Part shown: positions 35,743 to 49,856 of the stretch, piece by piece
Layout of the letters: each line of letters starts with the position of its first letter
Numbering within the stretch: the stretch's first letter is position 1
Source: Moringa oleifera
Lineage: Eukaryota > Streptophyta > Magnoliopsida > Brassicales > Moringaceae
Assembly (NCBI GenBank): GCA_021397835.1
Contig: JAJFZO010000287.1
Location: 2,792,501-2,856,500, forward strand
DNA: 64,000 nucleotides
Direction: 5' to 3'
Position numbers and translations under genes: made by a program
The notes under the pieces: generated by a model
What the model saw: only the letters and a program-made list of their open reading frames with translations
What the model was told of the DNA's origin: nothing
The model's database searches: none

Positions 35743-36361
35743 AATGAAAACCAGAACACAGGGATCCCGTTTTAGAAAACGGTTCTCTTGTTTCTCACTC
35801 ATTTCAAAGTGTTTAGGTTAGACACGATTGCATGCCACCTTTTTTTTTATTATGGAATTAATAAAATAACAAAACATGAAATATTAATCTATGTGATAGC
35901 ATTGTCCTTTGAATTATTGTTGTTGACTGATCATGTAGATGATATTGTGCCATGTTCCACTTACTAATTAATTTAGGTACACCATAATGGTACAACACTA
36001 AGCTTTAGTATATGATAAATTTTTATACATATTTGCATATCATTTGGAAATTAAACTCTAAACTATATGTTCAGGCCTCATGATATTCAAAACATACGAA
36101 AGCCATTTAGGTATGCGCAAAATGAATTAGTTCAAAGCAACCTCGTTTTTTAGAACATAAGAAGAGTTAAAGCATATTCAAGTTGGTGAAACTGTAACCA
36201 TCTATAAGCAAAGCATAGGCTAAATTGTGTAGCGAGGGATAACATACATAAGGAGGATCGATGATGACTCCAAGCAAAGATCAGATAACATAGGCTAAAC
36301 AATGAATGATTACATACAGAAGAAACAGATGACCCAAATGAGCTCCATTCCAAGAGCTACC
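35743..36361. other. 3' flank of the VQ gene, no other gene
   Basis: Unique-looking sequence between the gypsy LTR end and the VQ stop codon. A TTTATT at 35846-35851 would read AATAAA on the minus strand but lies about 500 bp beyond the stop. No nearer clear polyadenylation signal is visible. The 67-codon minus frame 36150-36353 has no family match and probably covers the 3' UTR. Confidence 0.4.
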
Positions 36362-36781
36362 TCAGACAAAGCTTGGAAGTAACATGTCTAGCTGAGAAGA
36401 TTCGCTAAAAACACCTGACGGGAACAAATCTACAAAACTTCCTTCCATGTTGGGCGTAATTACATCACCAAATGGTTCGAACCCAGAATCCGAGCAAGTA
36501 GGCGAGCCATGATCGGTGTCGACCAGAGGGATCCTACTTGCTCGATCATTGACGGCAATTCGATGGCCAAACTTGAGAGACTGTTCAGCGTCATCGGTGG
36601 CAGTAAAACATGAGGCTGCAGCGTTGGAGTCTTTGCCGGTGAGTTCTTGAACAAGGGCTCTAAACTGAGAGGCACAAGTCTCAACCTTCAAGGGACTTGA
36701 AATGTAAACAACTTTGATACCCTTTTGGCTTCTCTTGGCAGGCTTCTTGCTGATTCTGTGATGAACACCAAGTAAATCCAT
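36362..36781 (-). CDS. VQ-motif protein, SIB1/SIB2 (sigma factor binding protein)-like
   Basis: One intron-free frame of 139 codons, ATG at 36781 and TGA at 36362. The VQ motif FRALVQELTG (residues 40-49, DNA 36635-36664) fits FxxxVQxxTG exactly. It is preceded by the block KGIKVVYISSPLKVETCASQ (residues 20-39), which is characteristic of sigma factor binding proteins. A basic N-terminus (KKPAKRSQK, residues 12-20) could serve nuclear targeting. The acidic, Ser-rich C-terminus (FEPFGDVI and a final LDMLLPSFV) is also typical of this subgroup. VQ proteins bind WRKY transcription factors through the VQ motif. SIB1 and SIB2 act with WRKY33 in defence against necrotrophs and can also bind a plastid sigma factor. 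Length and single exon match the family. I see no frameshift or missing key residue. Whether this is the SIB orthologue or a neighbouring VQ clade member is not settled by reading alone. Confidence 0.95.
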   Translation of the reverse strand: MDLLGVHHRISKKPAKRSQKGIKVVYISSPLKVETCASQFRALVQELTGKDSNAAASCFTATDDAEQSLKFGHRIAVNDRASRIPLVDTDHGSPTCSDSGFEPFGDVITPNMEGSFVDLFPSGVFSESSQLDMLLPSFV

Positions 36782-36870
36782 AACAGATCCAGAAAAGGTA
36801 CGTCAGCTAAGTACTATATGCAACAAATAATTGTTGAAGAATGAATAAAGAAACCCAAGTTGGGTAAGGT

Positions 36871-36878
36871 CTATATAG
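36871..36878 (-). promoter_or_regulatory. TATA-box candidate of the VQ gene
   Basis: CTATATAG, reading the same on both strands, 90 bp upstream of the ATG. This spacing leaves a 5' UTR of about 60 bases, usual for a plant gene. No second TATA-like string lies closer. Confidence 0.6.
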
Positions 36879-37176
36879 GAGTGCGGGAACTGGCTTTTTT
36901 GGTATAGGAGGCGATTTCCTAGAAAGAGAGGAGCTTAGAAAAAAACTATGGAGAAGAAAAGGAAAGCTTTAATGGTGTAAATAGAGACGTTAATAGGAAA
37001 CTAAATGATTAGAAGATTCTATAAAGGTGCTTGGAAGACCCGCAATGTCATAGATAATATGTGATACCTGTGTTTCAAAGTGGACTTTCTTATTCTCAAT
37101 CTGACAAAAGAAGATATTCACAGAAGCACGCGCGCAGACTCCTGTGACCAAGAAGCTGTGGGATTCAGGATCTTAG

Positions 37177-37183
37177 ACGTGGC
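37177..37183 (+). promoter_or_regulatory. ABRE-like element ACGTGGC upstream of the VQ gene
   Basis: ACGTGGC, about 400 bp upstream of the VQ ATG, matches the ABA-response core ACGTGKC recognised by bZIP factors. W-box-like TTGAC cores occur further out (near 37399, 37660 and TTGACT at 38214). Single short motifs are weak evidence. Confidence 0.3.
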
Positions 37184-37189
37184 TGGATA

Positions 37190-39850
<2,661 letters not shown>

Positions 39851-39859
39851 AAATGTGAA

Positions 39860-40195
39860 GGGAGACTTGCCGTGCATGGCGGTTGCGGTGGGTCATAGCA
39901 GAGGAAAATCTCTCAACAAAAACAAAAGTAATAAATAATTAAAACGACAATAATTATTAAAAGAAAAAAGAGTCACAATCAGCTACTTGTGTTTTCTTCG
40001 GGCGGGCAGAAACTCTCTTCCACAACTGCCACTGGCAAAGGATACCTTTAAACGACGTCACCTTCCAGAATAAGAGAGATTATTATAATATGAATTAAGA
40101 AAGAAATCAAGGATTATTTTATGACATCAGAGTTGACACACGTGTCATCAAGAGAACCACACAGCATATGATGGTGCCATCATGATGAGTCATGA
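39860..40195. promoter_or_regulatory. Cluster of bZIP-type palindromes in a GC-richer island
   Basis: Within 140 bp lie GACGTC (40054-40059), ACACGTGT with a G-box core CACGTG (40139-40144) directly after a TTGAC W-box core (40133-40137), and ATGAGTCAT, a GCN4/AP-1-like palindrome (40185-40193). A CCATCATGATG stretch is next to it. The island is less AT-rich than its surroundings. This could be a promoter or enhancer of an unseen transcript. No coding frame starts on either side within the window, so the role is open. Confidence 0.35.
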
Positions 40196-40199
40196 TAAT

Positions 40200-42600
40200 G
40201 ATCAATTAAGAATAAGAGAAAAAATGGAAATAAAGGAAAAATTGAAAGAGTTTTTTTTTTTTATTATTATGGTTGAGTGAGGAAGAAAAATCAAAGGAAA
40301 AAATAAGTTTGAGTTTTCTTACAAAATTATAAAATCTTTAATTATGAAAAATCTCAATATTTTCAATTAGATGAAACGGAAAATCTGTTCACCTTCTCTG
40401 TAATTTAAACTGTTAAAGAATAATATAAAAACTAATAGGATGAATATAAAAGAATCACAGTTGAGTTAAATTAAATTAAATTAAAATTTATTTTTAAAAT
40501 TTTGAAAACTTTTTAAAGATAATTTGAAGAATGAAAATACAGAAGAAAGAAGAAAAAAAAAACAAACGAATACAGAGTGAGAATTTTTTCTAGTTTTTTA
40601 TTATTTTTAAGTTCTTTTAAAATTTTTATTTTTTCAAGTAAGAATATCGTTTGTCATTGTTAAATTACTCAAAAAATTTAAATTAATTTTTGAAGGTAAG
40701 ACTTAATTTAATTCACATTAAAAATTTGTACGTAAAATTAAATTTGTTAATACATATAATAAACTAAAATTAAAAAATAAACTTATGCTAGGTTTTTTTC
40801 TTTTAATATTTAGCCTAAATAATATTATTTATACTTATATTTCCTCAATAATTTCACTCTGAAAAAAAAAAGAAGAAAATATTGTTTCTTAAGGTTTGGA
40901 AAGATATTGAATTAAACAACATATTAATTTTCTTACCATTTATTTTAATTTTCTAATAATCCGGCTTTGTTGTATGCCTATTTAACCAAAAAATTCATGT
41001 CGTCTTTGACAAAGACAAAATTACAAATATAGGCCAAATCATTCATGAACCACAAAATTAATTTACTAAAAAAAATTCAATTGATATAATTTAAAAAATA
41101 TCTCAAGCACATTATAGAAAAAATAAAGGTGAGGTCTTCATATTTTGCGCTTCTCTTTTATAATTTGTTTTTTCTACATGAAACATCGGAGAATTTTTCA
41201 TGTGAAAGGATTCAAATGCTCTGGGTTTTGTATTTTTTAAAAGACTTTTAAGAAAGAGAAAATCTTTGGATTTTTCTTGGAAAGGATTCAAATGCTTTTG
41301 ATTTTATATCTTTTTATAAGATTTTTTTTAAAAGAAAAAAATTCATGACATTGACATTATTTGTAAAAACATAGTGAAATTGCACTAAAAATAGTATGGT
41401 AAGGGATGATAAAATTTTATTTTATTTTTTAACACATAAGTTTTTTCCATTTATAATCCACAGCTATTGCCTACTATGGCTCACTTTGTTTAGTAGACCA
41501 AGTCATCTACTTATTATTAATACTACAATTTGGTGAATGATTCATGTAATTTTTTTTTTCATAATTCATTTAGATAGTGATAATTTGTGACATAATTTAT
41601 ATGGATAACAACTTCTACTTCTTGATGTAATCGTCGCGGTTCAATTTCCAACCTCAAAATCAAATGTTGGTACCTTCAATCTTAGATTGAACCTCGTAAT
41701 ACAGATAAGGGACAATGTAGCTAGCTTCAAACACAAATAACCACAAGTTTTTATGCTTCACATTGATGAAAAAATAAAGATAAAAAAATCTTCAGTTGAT
41801 TTGATTGTGCTAATTTTTTTTTAAAATAATGATGTATTAATTTAATAAAATTAATTATTAATTTTGAATACTATTATTGTAAATTATAAAAATATTTTTG
41901 AAATTTTTTTAAAAAAATTGAACGCCAACTTATATCAATATAAAATTATATTAAAACAAAGCAAATATCACTAAGCATTTTATCAGACTATTGTAAATGG
42001 ACGCATAAATTATACCATCCGACTTAACTTAGGTGCTTTTTAATTAATATAGTAAAATTTCAAAAAAAAAATGGAAAGAGAAAATGACTCGTAACTTAAG
42101 ACCATGAACACCAGTGTGAAGTCAATGATGATATGCCAAGGATTTAGCAGAAGTGGGTTGGCAAGATGCCAATTTCATGGCATACTCACAAGACAAATAG
42201 TTGAGCAAGATTATTTTCAATTTTAAACATCAAACTTAATATTATTTTAATGTTAAAAAATTATTTTTTTAATATTTTAATGCTTAATTTTTTTCACCTT
42301 CAATTTATTTACATTAAACTAATGTTATAAATATTATTTTTAATAATATTATACATAACTAATAAATAACATTTACAATATTAATTAATAATTTAAATAA
42401 ATTAAATTATATATTAAATATATTCTTATTTTGAACTTTTCATAAAATATTTTCAATAATATAATTTTTTTTAATAATATAACATGTATATTGAGTTATC
42501 TATCAATAATATATTTTATGTTGTTTTGTTGGAGAAGATATAGCACCAATTTAAACATTAAATTGGTGTTGTACCCTATTCATTAAAAACAATATAAGCA
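40200..42600. other. AT-rich intergenic DNA, no gene
   Basis: Nothing recognisable apart from a small inverted repeat near the end (CACCAATTTA at 42544-42553 and TAAATTGGTG at 42559-42568), perhaps a MITE remnant. Confidence 0.45.
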
Positions 42601-42622
42601 AATGTAGACTTGCAGCTAATGT

Positions 42623-42853
42623 CTACTCATAGAAACAAAGCTTCCTATGCAGCCTATTAGGGCTAACTATGGACATATGATCCTTTGCAAATAAGTTGTA
42701 GGGATCTCTTTCTTTAGTGGCGCAGCCCATTGAAACTAAATCCAAAAAAGGATTCACATATAAAGACTTCTTCGAGGTATGATAACTTCGATCAATTAAA
42801 GAGAAAAAAGCAAGGGTGAAATTTAGAGTTTGTAACCTAATCACTGAATACAT
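42623..42853 (-). other. Unassigned 76-codon open frame
   Basis: This frame is not low-complexity and contains SYHTSKKSLYVNPFLDLVSM and GCATKERDPYNLFAKD, which look protein-like. I do not recognise the family. It has no clear promoter or partner exons, and AT-rich repeats lie on both sides. It could be a fragment of a gene or an organelle or transposon relic. A protein similarity search would decide. Confidence 0.25.
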
Positions 42854-43594
42854 GGTTCGAGTTTGATCATGAAAAGTTTGATAAAATATTTTAAATTATT
42901 AGATCAGATTAAGTATATTCATCAATCATAAATATAATTTGTGATATTATTCATGAGCTTAGTTGAACAAGCGATATATTACATATATTTATGAATTATT
43001 TTATTGAATTTAAAATAATTTAATTCAGTGACTCTTAAGCGAGTCATATGCAAGTTGATCAATAAGCTGTATATAAATTAATTTAATAATTTATTATTTT
43101 TTAAAAATAATATAAATGAATAAATAAACCTTAACACACAAAATAAATAGTCATAAAAAATGTGAAAAACTGATAAATTAAGAACTTTTTACTCTTAATA
43201 TATTAAGTATATAATAAACTGAGAACATATTTTACATGCAATATTGGAATCAATAAAATTAGATATTATTATGTATTCTTATCTAATTATAAGAGAAATT
43301 TTAACATGCAAAGTAAATAATATAAATACATATGTAACGCTATATATATCCCTTTAATAATAGATAGATTAAATGAACGTGGATTCACATTTATAAGATA
43401 AACTAGCATAAAAAAAATATGTATATTAAAAAATAAAAAAAGAATTGATCTTATTTTTTCAAAATGATAGGATGCTAAATTTGATAAGTTTAACATACGT
43501 GATACACATATCACAGTAATTTAATATTTATAGATAAAAATAATAAAAAATATTAATAAATTATGTTATTAATTTTTAGTTAAATATCAATTTT
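42854..43594. other. AT-rich DNA, no gene
   Basis: No coding or RNA signal seen; the 75-codon minus frame 43287-43514 is AT-driven and has no motif. Confidence 0.4.
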
Positions 43595-44050
43595 TACCCC
43601 AACTTCATGCCAATTTTAATTTAAACATCAAAATATCAATTGGATCAATTTTATATTTAATGTTTTAATTTGATTTAATTTTATTTTTTAAAAATTTTAA
43701 AAATTAGAAATATTTATATTGAGATTTTTATCCAACGAACTTTAATTTAAAATTATTCACAAATATAAAATAATAATCAATATATTTACACTATAAAAAT
43801 TTAAGTTTTTTAATTAAAAATAGCTTATAATTTAAAAAATATTTAAAATTAAAAAATCAAATCAAAATGTAATATTGAATTTATTTAAGTAACTTTTTAA
43901 AATATTTTAACAATGAAAATACACTTGTGAGAGTCGTTGGGTCCAAAATCTAATTTAAATCAAATTAAAACATTAAATTTAAAATTAAACCAATTGAAAT
44001 TAATATCTAAATTAAAATACGCATAAAATTCATAAGTTAAATTTGGTATT
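43595..44050. repeat. Foldback (MITE-like) element with ~130-bp arms
   Basis: The left arm (about 43595-43745) holds TTTAATGTTTTAATTTGATT and, further in, TCCAACGAAC. The right arm (about 43925-44050) is its reverse complement with changes (AAATCAAATTAAAACATTAA; GTCGTTGGGTCC). The loop is about 180 bp. No target duplication was verified. Long arms and AT-rich ends suggest a MITE or a foldback transposon remnant. Confidence 0.6.
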
Positions 44051-45059
44051 TATTTATTTATTTATTTATTTTTAAATAATAATTTCTTATATTTATTAAA
44101 TTTATTATGTAAATTTTAATTCTAAATCTAAACTGGTCTAATGAATTCACTTATTAATGTATTTTAAGTATTTGATTATTAAATGAATTGACCAAAAATT
44201 CATATGGTCAATAAGTGAACTAGTTAGGCCCAAAGCCTTGGAGCTCGCTAATGGCTCTGGCGAAATTAGGCAAGGATGAAACAAGAAAATTCAACAAAAG
44301 GAAAAGAGGCAAATGTTTTTCCCAGGTAAATCTAGTTAAATATGGAGAAACCAAAACTGATATTATCACAGTCCATGTATACATGGACAATGGTTAATGA
44401 CCTATGCATCAAATAATTGAATCCGAGGACAAGCCATCAAGCATGAAAAGATGGAGGCGTTTCTCGAATGAACATCACCGTCACAAGCGCTAAAGCATAA
44501 TGCAGGATTTTTGGCATGAAAGCTCACCTCAAGATTGGCCCACACACACTGAAAATCTCAAATTGGACATTTTGTCAGTCTTTAAAAAAAAGATGTTGGA
44601 TGTGGGTTAGTCGTGATTACTTGGCAAATAAATGCAACTTATCAAAAATTGTACATGCCCTCTTTTTTTGTAGTAAAAATATATATTTTTATTATTTATT
44701 ATTTTTTTAGCACTTGAAATGTATTATAAAGATAAAAATGTTCTTATAAAAGATAACGTTTTCTTTAAAAATTAATAAATTCGAAAATTTGAAGCACATT
44801 GTCTCGATACTTATTCTCTTTTTTTTCAAGTTTTCTCTTTCTCTCTTTGTTGGAGCTCTCTCTTTTTTTGAGCTTTCTTTTTCTCTCTTTGGTCGTTCTT
44901 TGCTTTTTCTCTTCATATTTGTATTTAAGATCTATCCGATCAAAGTCCAGAAAAAGAATTAAAGGTAGTCATTGATTATCTTGATTGATTCTTTTTATAT
45001 TTATATGTAAGATCTACTCAATCAAATTCGTGTTTTTCTGTAACATAATGCTCTTCAAA
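44051..45059. other. Intergenic DNA, no gene
   Basis: Pyrimidine-rich tract at 44815-44905 (CTTTTTCTCTCTTT type) and an imperfect 28-bp direct repeat (TTAAGATCTATCCGATCAAA near 44926 and TGTAAGATCTACTCAATCAAA near 45006). The 64- and 69-codon open frames at 44516-44710 and 44707-44916 arise from these tracts. Confidence 0.45.
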
Positions 45060-48000
45060 AGTGAAAAAAGTTCAAGTGGGTGAAAAATGTGACATGTATG
45101 TGTTTGCATAATAATATATCTTAACACTACGGAGATTTCACTTATTTTAGTGAAAAATCATGACTTATTATCCATTTTGTCATGAAATGAAGAACCATGC
45201 AATGATCAAATTGTAACATAATTTGCATAATCGTAATTTAATTACCAAATCATGACATCTCATGACATAATTACTAAAATCATAACTTCTTCAATAATAA
45301 TCGTTACTTATTTACTAAAATTGTTACTTTTCTATGAAATCATCTCTTTTTTTTTTTTTTTGAAATTGTTATGTTTTTTCTTAAATTGTAATTTCTTTTA
45401 TGAAATCATTATTTATTTCCTAAAATCGTGTTAAAGAAGTTACTTTTATTTTTTCCTTAAATTATCACTTCTTTTCTAAAATGTTTTCATGGTCGTAGTA
45501 GAATGCACATTACTATAGCTTGGAATAGTGAGGGATCCGAATCAAGAGGAAGTTTTAAGTATACTGGTAAGGTTATCAGAACCTGAAGGTACTTTTTTTA
45601 GAAAGGTTCGATGAATGCGCAGCTATTGAGTTTGGTTAAATTCTACATGGATGTTAATTTCTCTAAGTATAATATTATTCAGAATGGTTTGATGAATGCG
45701 TAGCTGTTGAATTTGGTTAAATTTTGTATGGATGTTGATTTCTCTAAGTATGATATTGTATTGCACATCATGGTAAGTTTTTAAAAGACTACTATCAAAA
45801 TTTAGTTAATGAATGATGATGATGTTAAGTGTATATTATACAATGACAACATCGTTTCCTATGTAATTATTGATTTGATGAAGCAAAATTTTGTTGAGAA
45901 CATACATGGTGTATGTGATAGTGGAATTCCACGATGAATCAATCCTTTAAATTCTTGTATTAAAAGTAATCCAAATGTTCAAGGTGAAAATTTTGGCATG
46001 GAACCTTTCTTCCATAATGTGATTCCAATGAACACTCAGCATATTGATGAGATTAACTTGGATTAGTTGATGGTCTAAGATGTTGGGTGTGAATACCCAA
46101 TCATAAAAACTCAATCCACCCGATCTACTAGTGAAGAGCAATGTGAACCCTTTTCAGAAGTAGAACTTGATAATGAAGACTTTAATGAGAATTTGCATCT
46201 TGTTTCACTTTCAGTCCTACTTTATATCCCATATGTATCCCTTAAAGTACATAATAATACAAGTCATGGTGTTACCAGAAAATATAACATATTCGGTGTT
46301 GAATTATACAGTATTGTTTCAGCTTCTATTATAAAATTAATAGCTTCAATTCCTATGCTTACTATAGGTCAGTTTTTTTAAAACAATAAAGAGTTAAAAC
46401 GATACTTAGGTATGCATGCATTAACTGAGAACTTTGAATTTAGAGTTACTAAATCTAAAAAATTAGTATCTGAAATTGATTGTAAAGAAGAAATTATATA
46501 TTGAAGGTTCTTGCTGTGAGAGTTGCACAAGGCCAATTCTTTCAAATTAGACAATGTGATTTGACACACAGTTGCACATTTGAGAAGTTGCATCAAAGAT
46601 ATTGACAAGCAAGTTCTTACATTCTTTAAAATATTATGGCTTAAAGGTTGTTTACTAATGTTGAAATCATTAAACTGAAAGACATCATGAGTGATATAAA
46701 ATAACTATATGACATATAAATATTATATAGGAAAGCTTGGAAGGGTAAAGAACATGCATCATCACTTATGTATGGTGATTTAATTGAGTCATATCAATAA
46801 TTACCATCATATTGCCACATGTTGCAAATAATTGATTTAAAAACTAAAGCTCACTTATGTATTAAAGATGAGACCAATTGATTTAAGTATTTGTTTATAA
46901 ATCTTAGGCAATTATCGAGGGGATTCAATTCAATGATTAGACCAATCATTATTATCAATGCTGCTTACTTGAAAAGAAGTTTCCATGGTATAATATTTGT
47001 AGTGACCTATAAGAATGGGAATAAATAAATATACCGACTAGTATTTGGTTATAGTGACTTGAAGAACTATAAGCCATGTGAGTTATTCTTGGAGTACCTG
47101 AATGAAACAATTAGTATTGTTAAGGACTTAGTTATTATATCAAATCGTTATGCTAGTATTGTGAAGGCCACAATATTGCAAAGGCCTTTCCCAATTTTTT
47201 TCATAAGTTATGTTTTTAGAATATGACCTAAAACATAAAGAATAAATTCAAAAGGGAAGATATGTCTAAGATATCTTATATTATGGTAAGGATATATTGA
47301 GAATCTGAATTTAATAAATTAATGATTGAGTTACAAGCTAATCACCTTCAAGCCTTTATATATATCATGAAGGAAGATCCAAGAAAATGTTCACATGTGT
47401 ATTGTCATCGGAGAAGATATATACTCATGACCACTAACATTGCTAAGAGCCTAAATTTGTGTCTTCGATTTGCTCGTGAGTTGCTTGTCATGACTCTATT
47501 AAAATTCATTAGAGCATGCAATATTGGTTTTAAGACCAACATGAAAAAGCCAAGACTTGAAGGGCATAACTAATGGAATGGGTCCACTTTTTGATAATTA
47601 AGACCAAAAGTTTCATTACAAATGACAACTTTTAATGTTAACTAAAATATATTTCTAGTTAAGCATAATGGCAAAGAGACAATTGTTAATCTTATGGTAT
47701 GTATCTACACTTGTAGGGAGTTTTTAGCCGATCTTTTAACATGTGCACATGCACTAGTAGCTTCCAAGTGATATTTATTATTTTGTTGTTGATATTTTTA
47801 TTGTTCATTGTTACTTGTTGTAGTAACTTCACTAGTGTTCACTTTTGCAAGGAATGTAAAGTTGATTTCATGACTCTTTGCTCCGACTACTATAAATAAG
47901 AGCATTTAGTAGCAACATACACCGAGGTGATCTATCCAACAAGTCGTTTGAGGAAGCAAAAAATGATACCCTTATAAAAATAAAATAAAATTAAAAAATA

Positions 48001-48240
48001 ACAACAAAAATTAATGACAAATATAATCAATTGCTAGATAATAACAGAATAATGACAAGATTCTTACAAAATGAAATTTTTAATATAACGATGAATCAAT
48101 GATAGATTAGCAATGAATCAATGATAGATTAGTGACAGATATACATTTTGTCACTAAAATTATTTTTAATTAATTTATATTATTTTTCAATCAATTTAGT
48201 GACTGATTAGTGATCGAATTAGTGTCACTCGCTAAGCAAG
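45060..48240 (+). mobile_element. Decayed Mutator-like element (MULE)
   Basis: The plus strand carries a broken MuDR-type transposase (45600-47970). On its left (45120-45480) lie many short AT-rich direct repeats of the type AAATCATGACTT / AAATTGTTACTT. On its right (48060-48240) are TGAATCAATGATAGATTAG units in tandem (22-bp period) and AGTGAC-containing repeats. These flanks are plausible terminal regions, but I could not match a long terminal inverted repeat or the expected 9-bp target duplication. Confidence 0.65.
45600..47970 (+). pseudogene. MuDR-family transposase pseudogene
   Basis: Plus-strand reading, domain by domain. The DNA-binding region reads LTIGQFF then NKELKRYLGMHALTENFEFR and VTKSKKL (about 46355-46460), matching the GQ.F.SK.ELK....A....NFEF.V.KS block. 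The MULE catalytic core reads INAAYLKRSFHGIIFVVTYK, NGNK.IYRLVFGYSD and LVIISNRYASIVKA (46950-47165). IMKEDPRKCSHVYCHRRRY and TTNIAKSLN lie at 47370-47455. A SWIM zinc finger with TCREF and TCAHALVASK is at about 47710-47770, followed by LVATYTEVIYP. Both catalytic Asp positions are Asn (46957-46959 and 47143-47145) and stops are frequent, so it is dead. An 81-bp (27-codon) tandem duplication sits at 45605-45766. Confidence 0.9.
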
Positions 48241-49856
48241 GGCCTTGTAACTACCAAGGCTCGATCACTACGGCAACCTTGGCAGTGGCCATCTTAGTCA
48301 CCTTTTGAAGCCAAGCATCTCTTACCAAACTCTTTTCTTATTTTTTTAATAAAAAAGCACCATTTTATCATCCTTATATATTATTGGTTACTAATTTTTA
48401 TTTTTTATTTCTATTTTAGTAAAACCTATTTTGTAATTTAAATATTTCTCTAATATCTTTAAGATTGTTCAAATTATTTACTTTTATGTTAAATTTGTAT
48501 TAAGAGAACAAATTGTTTTTAAATATGTTCAAATCTTTAATTATAGACACCTAATTTTACCTTGATTGATTGACTTGCACTTAGAAATTGACTTTGCATA
48601 ATGGAGAAATTGCACGAAGGAAAAATAAAGGATGATCCAAAGTAAAATAAGTTCCAAACTCAAAAATAGCAAGTTATTATAATCAAATATCCAAATAAAT
48701 TTTCATCACTAACCAACTAGAAAAAATAAATCTTTATAATTTAAGAACCATTAATAGTAGCACATTTAAAAGTAATAACCATAACATTGTTGACAATTAT
48801 AAGGGTAGGAACGGTATCAGCAATAGTAAAGGCAAGAGCAACAATAGTAGATGTTGAAGTATCATTAATAGAGACAGAAGCATCATTAGTACAAGAGGAA
48901 CAACAACAATGATAGAAAGGACAACAATAACAATAGTGACAATAGGAACAAAAATAGCTTCCAACATTGGCATTTCAGGTACATTGGCAACAAGGGTAGC
49001 AAAATTAAGAGCTATAATAATGGTAAGGCCTAAAGAGGTAAAGCTCACAACCACGAAACTAAGGTCAAGATTGAGACACCTTATCTAGACCTCATCTCTT
49101 ACCTTAACGTAAGCCTGCTAGTATAATTAGGGCTGAAATCCTTAGTCGATAAATCTTTATATTTTATGCTGCTAAGAACTTGACCTTGAGCACCTAATGC
49201 GCCTTTTTCTTAGTTCAACAAGTATTGTCTAGAGGTCAAGCCATGAGCTCTTGGCATATATGCTCGATGCGCTAATTAATTGTCACTTGAGTTTAAGGTA
49301 GGGCTATCTCTTTCTCAAGCAGGATTGTATCTTTTCTAGCCAAGGCCAAAGTTGGTTTTTTGATTTATGCCTTTAACTTATTGGCTTGTCCTAAGCATGC
49401 ACGATAAAACTATTGGCCTCATTGACATAATCCAAAGCCTTGACTAAAGATTGATTGCAAGATTCGTGCACTCTTTTAATGATTTTTATAACCTATTTAT
49501 CACACTTTTATCATCAAATGTGTTCTTTGTGTTAAACTCTTTTCTTGGATTGTTTCCAACTTGCTCATTTAAATGCTATTAGTCTTATGTAGGACTTTTC
49601 ATAGCACATCTAACTTAAATACAACTGTTATAAATTTCTTCTATTACCTTCTTATTGATGTCAAAGGTGGAGAAACATATAGCATTTATAAGAGCAATGA
49701 CAACATGTAAAATGAGTTTCAAAACCTTTTTTCACCTTTTGACTTACATGTTTAGATTTGGGTATGGCTACCTAAGACACAAGCTATTAAGATGTTTAAC
49801 TTGGTGCATTATTACTCTTTCACATAACATGTTTGTCATCACCAAAAAGAGAAAAT
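48241..49856. other. No gene; CAA/ACAATA-rich tract at 48780-49050
   Basis: The tract reads AACAACAACAATG and ACAATAACAATAGTGACAATA and produces a purely hydrophobic 85-codon minus-strand frame (48797-49054) as an artefact. No domain was recognised elsewhere. The 71-codon frame at 49655-49870 shows no motif. Confidence 0.45.

Noticed and set aside
36460..36684. 74-codon frame on the minus strand inside the VQ gene
   Set aside because: Shadow of the VQ reading frame in another phase.
48797..49054. 85-codon minus-strand frame, strongly hydrophobic
   Set aside because: It is the complement of a CAA/ACAATA-type tract on the plus strand, so the Leu/Val/Ile run is a composition artefact.
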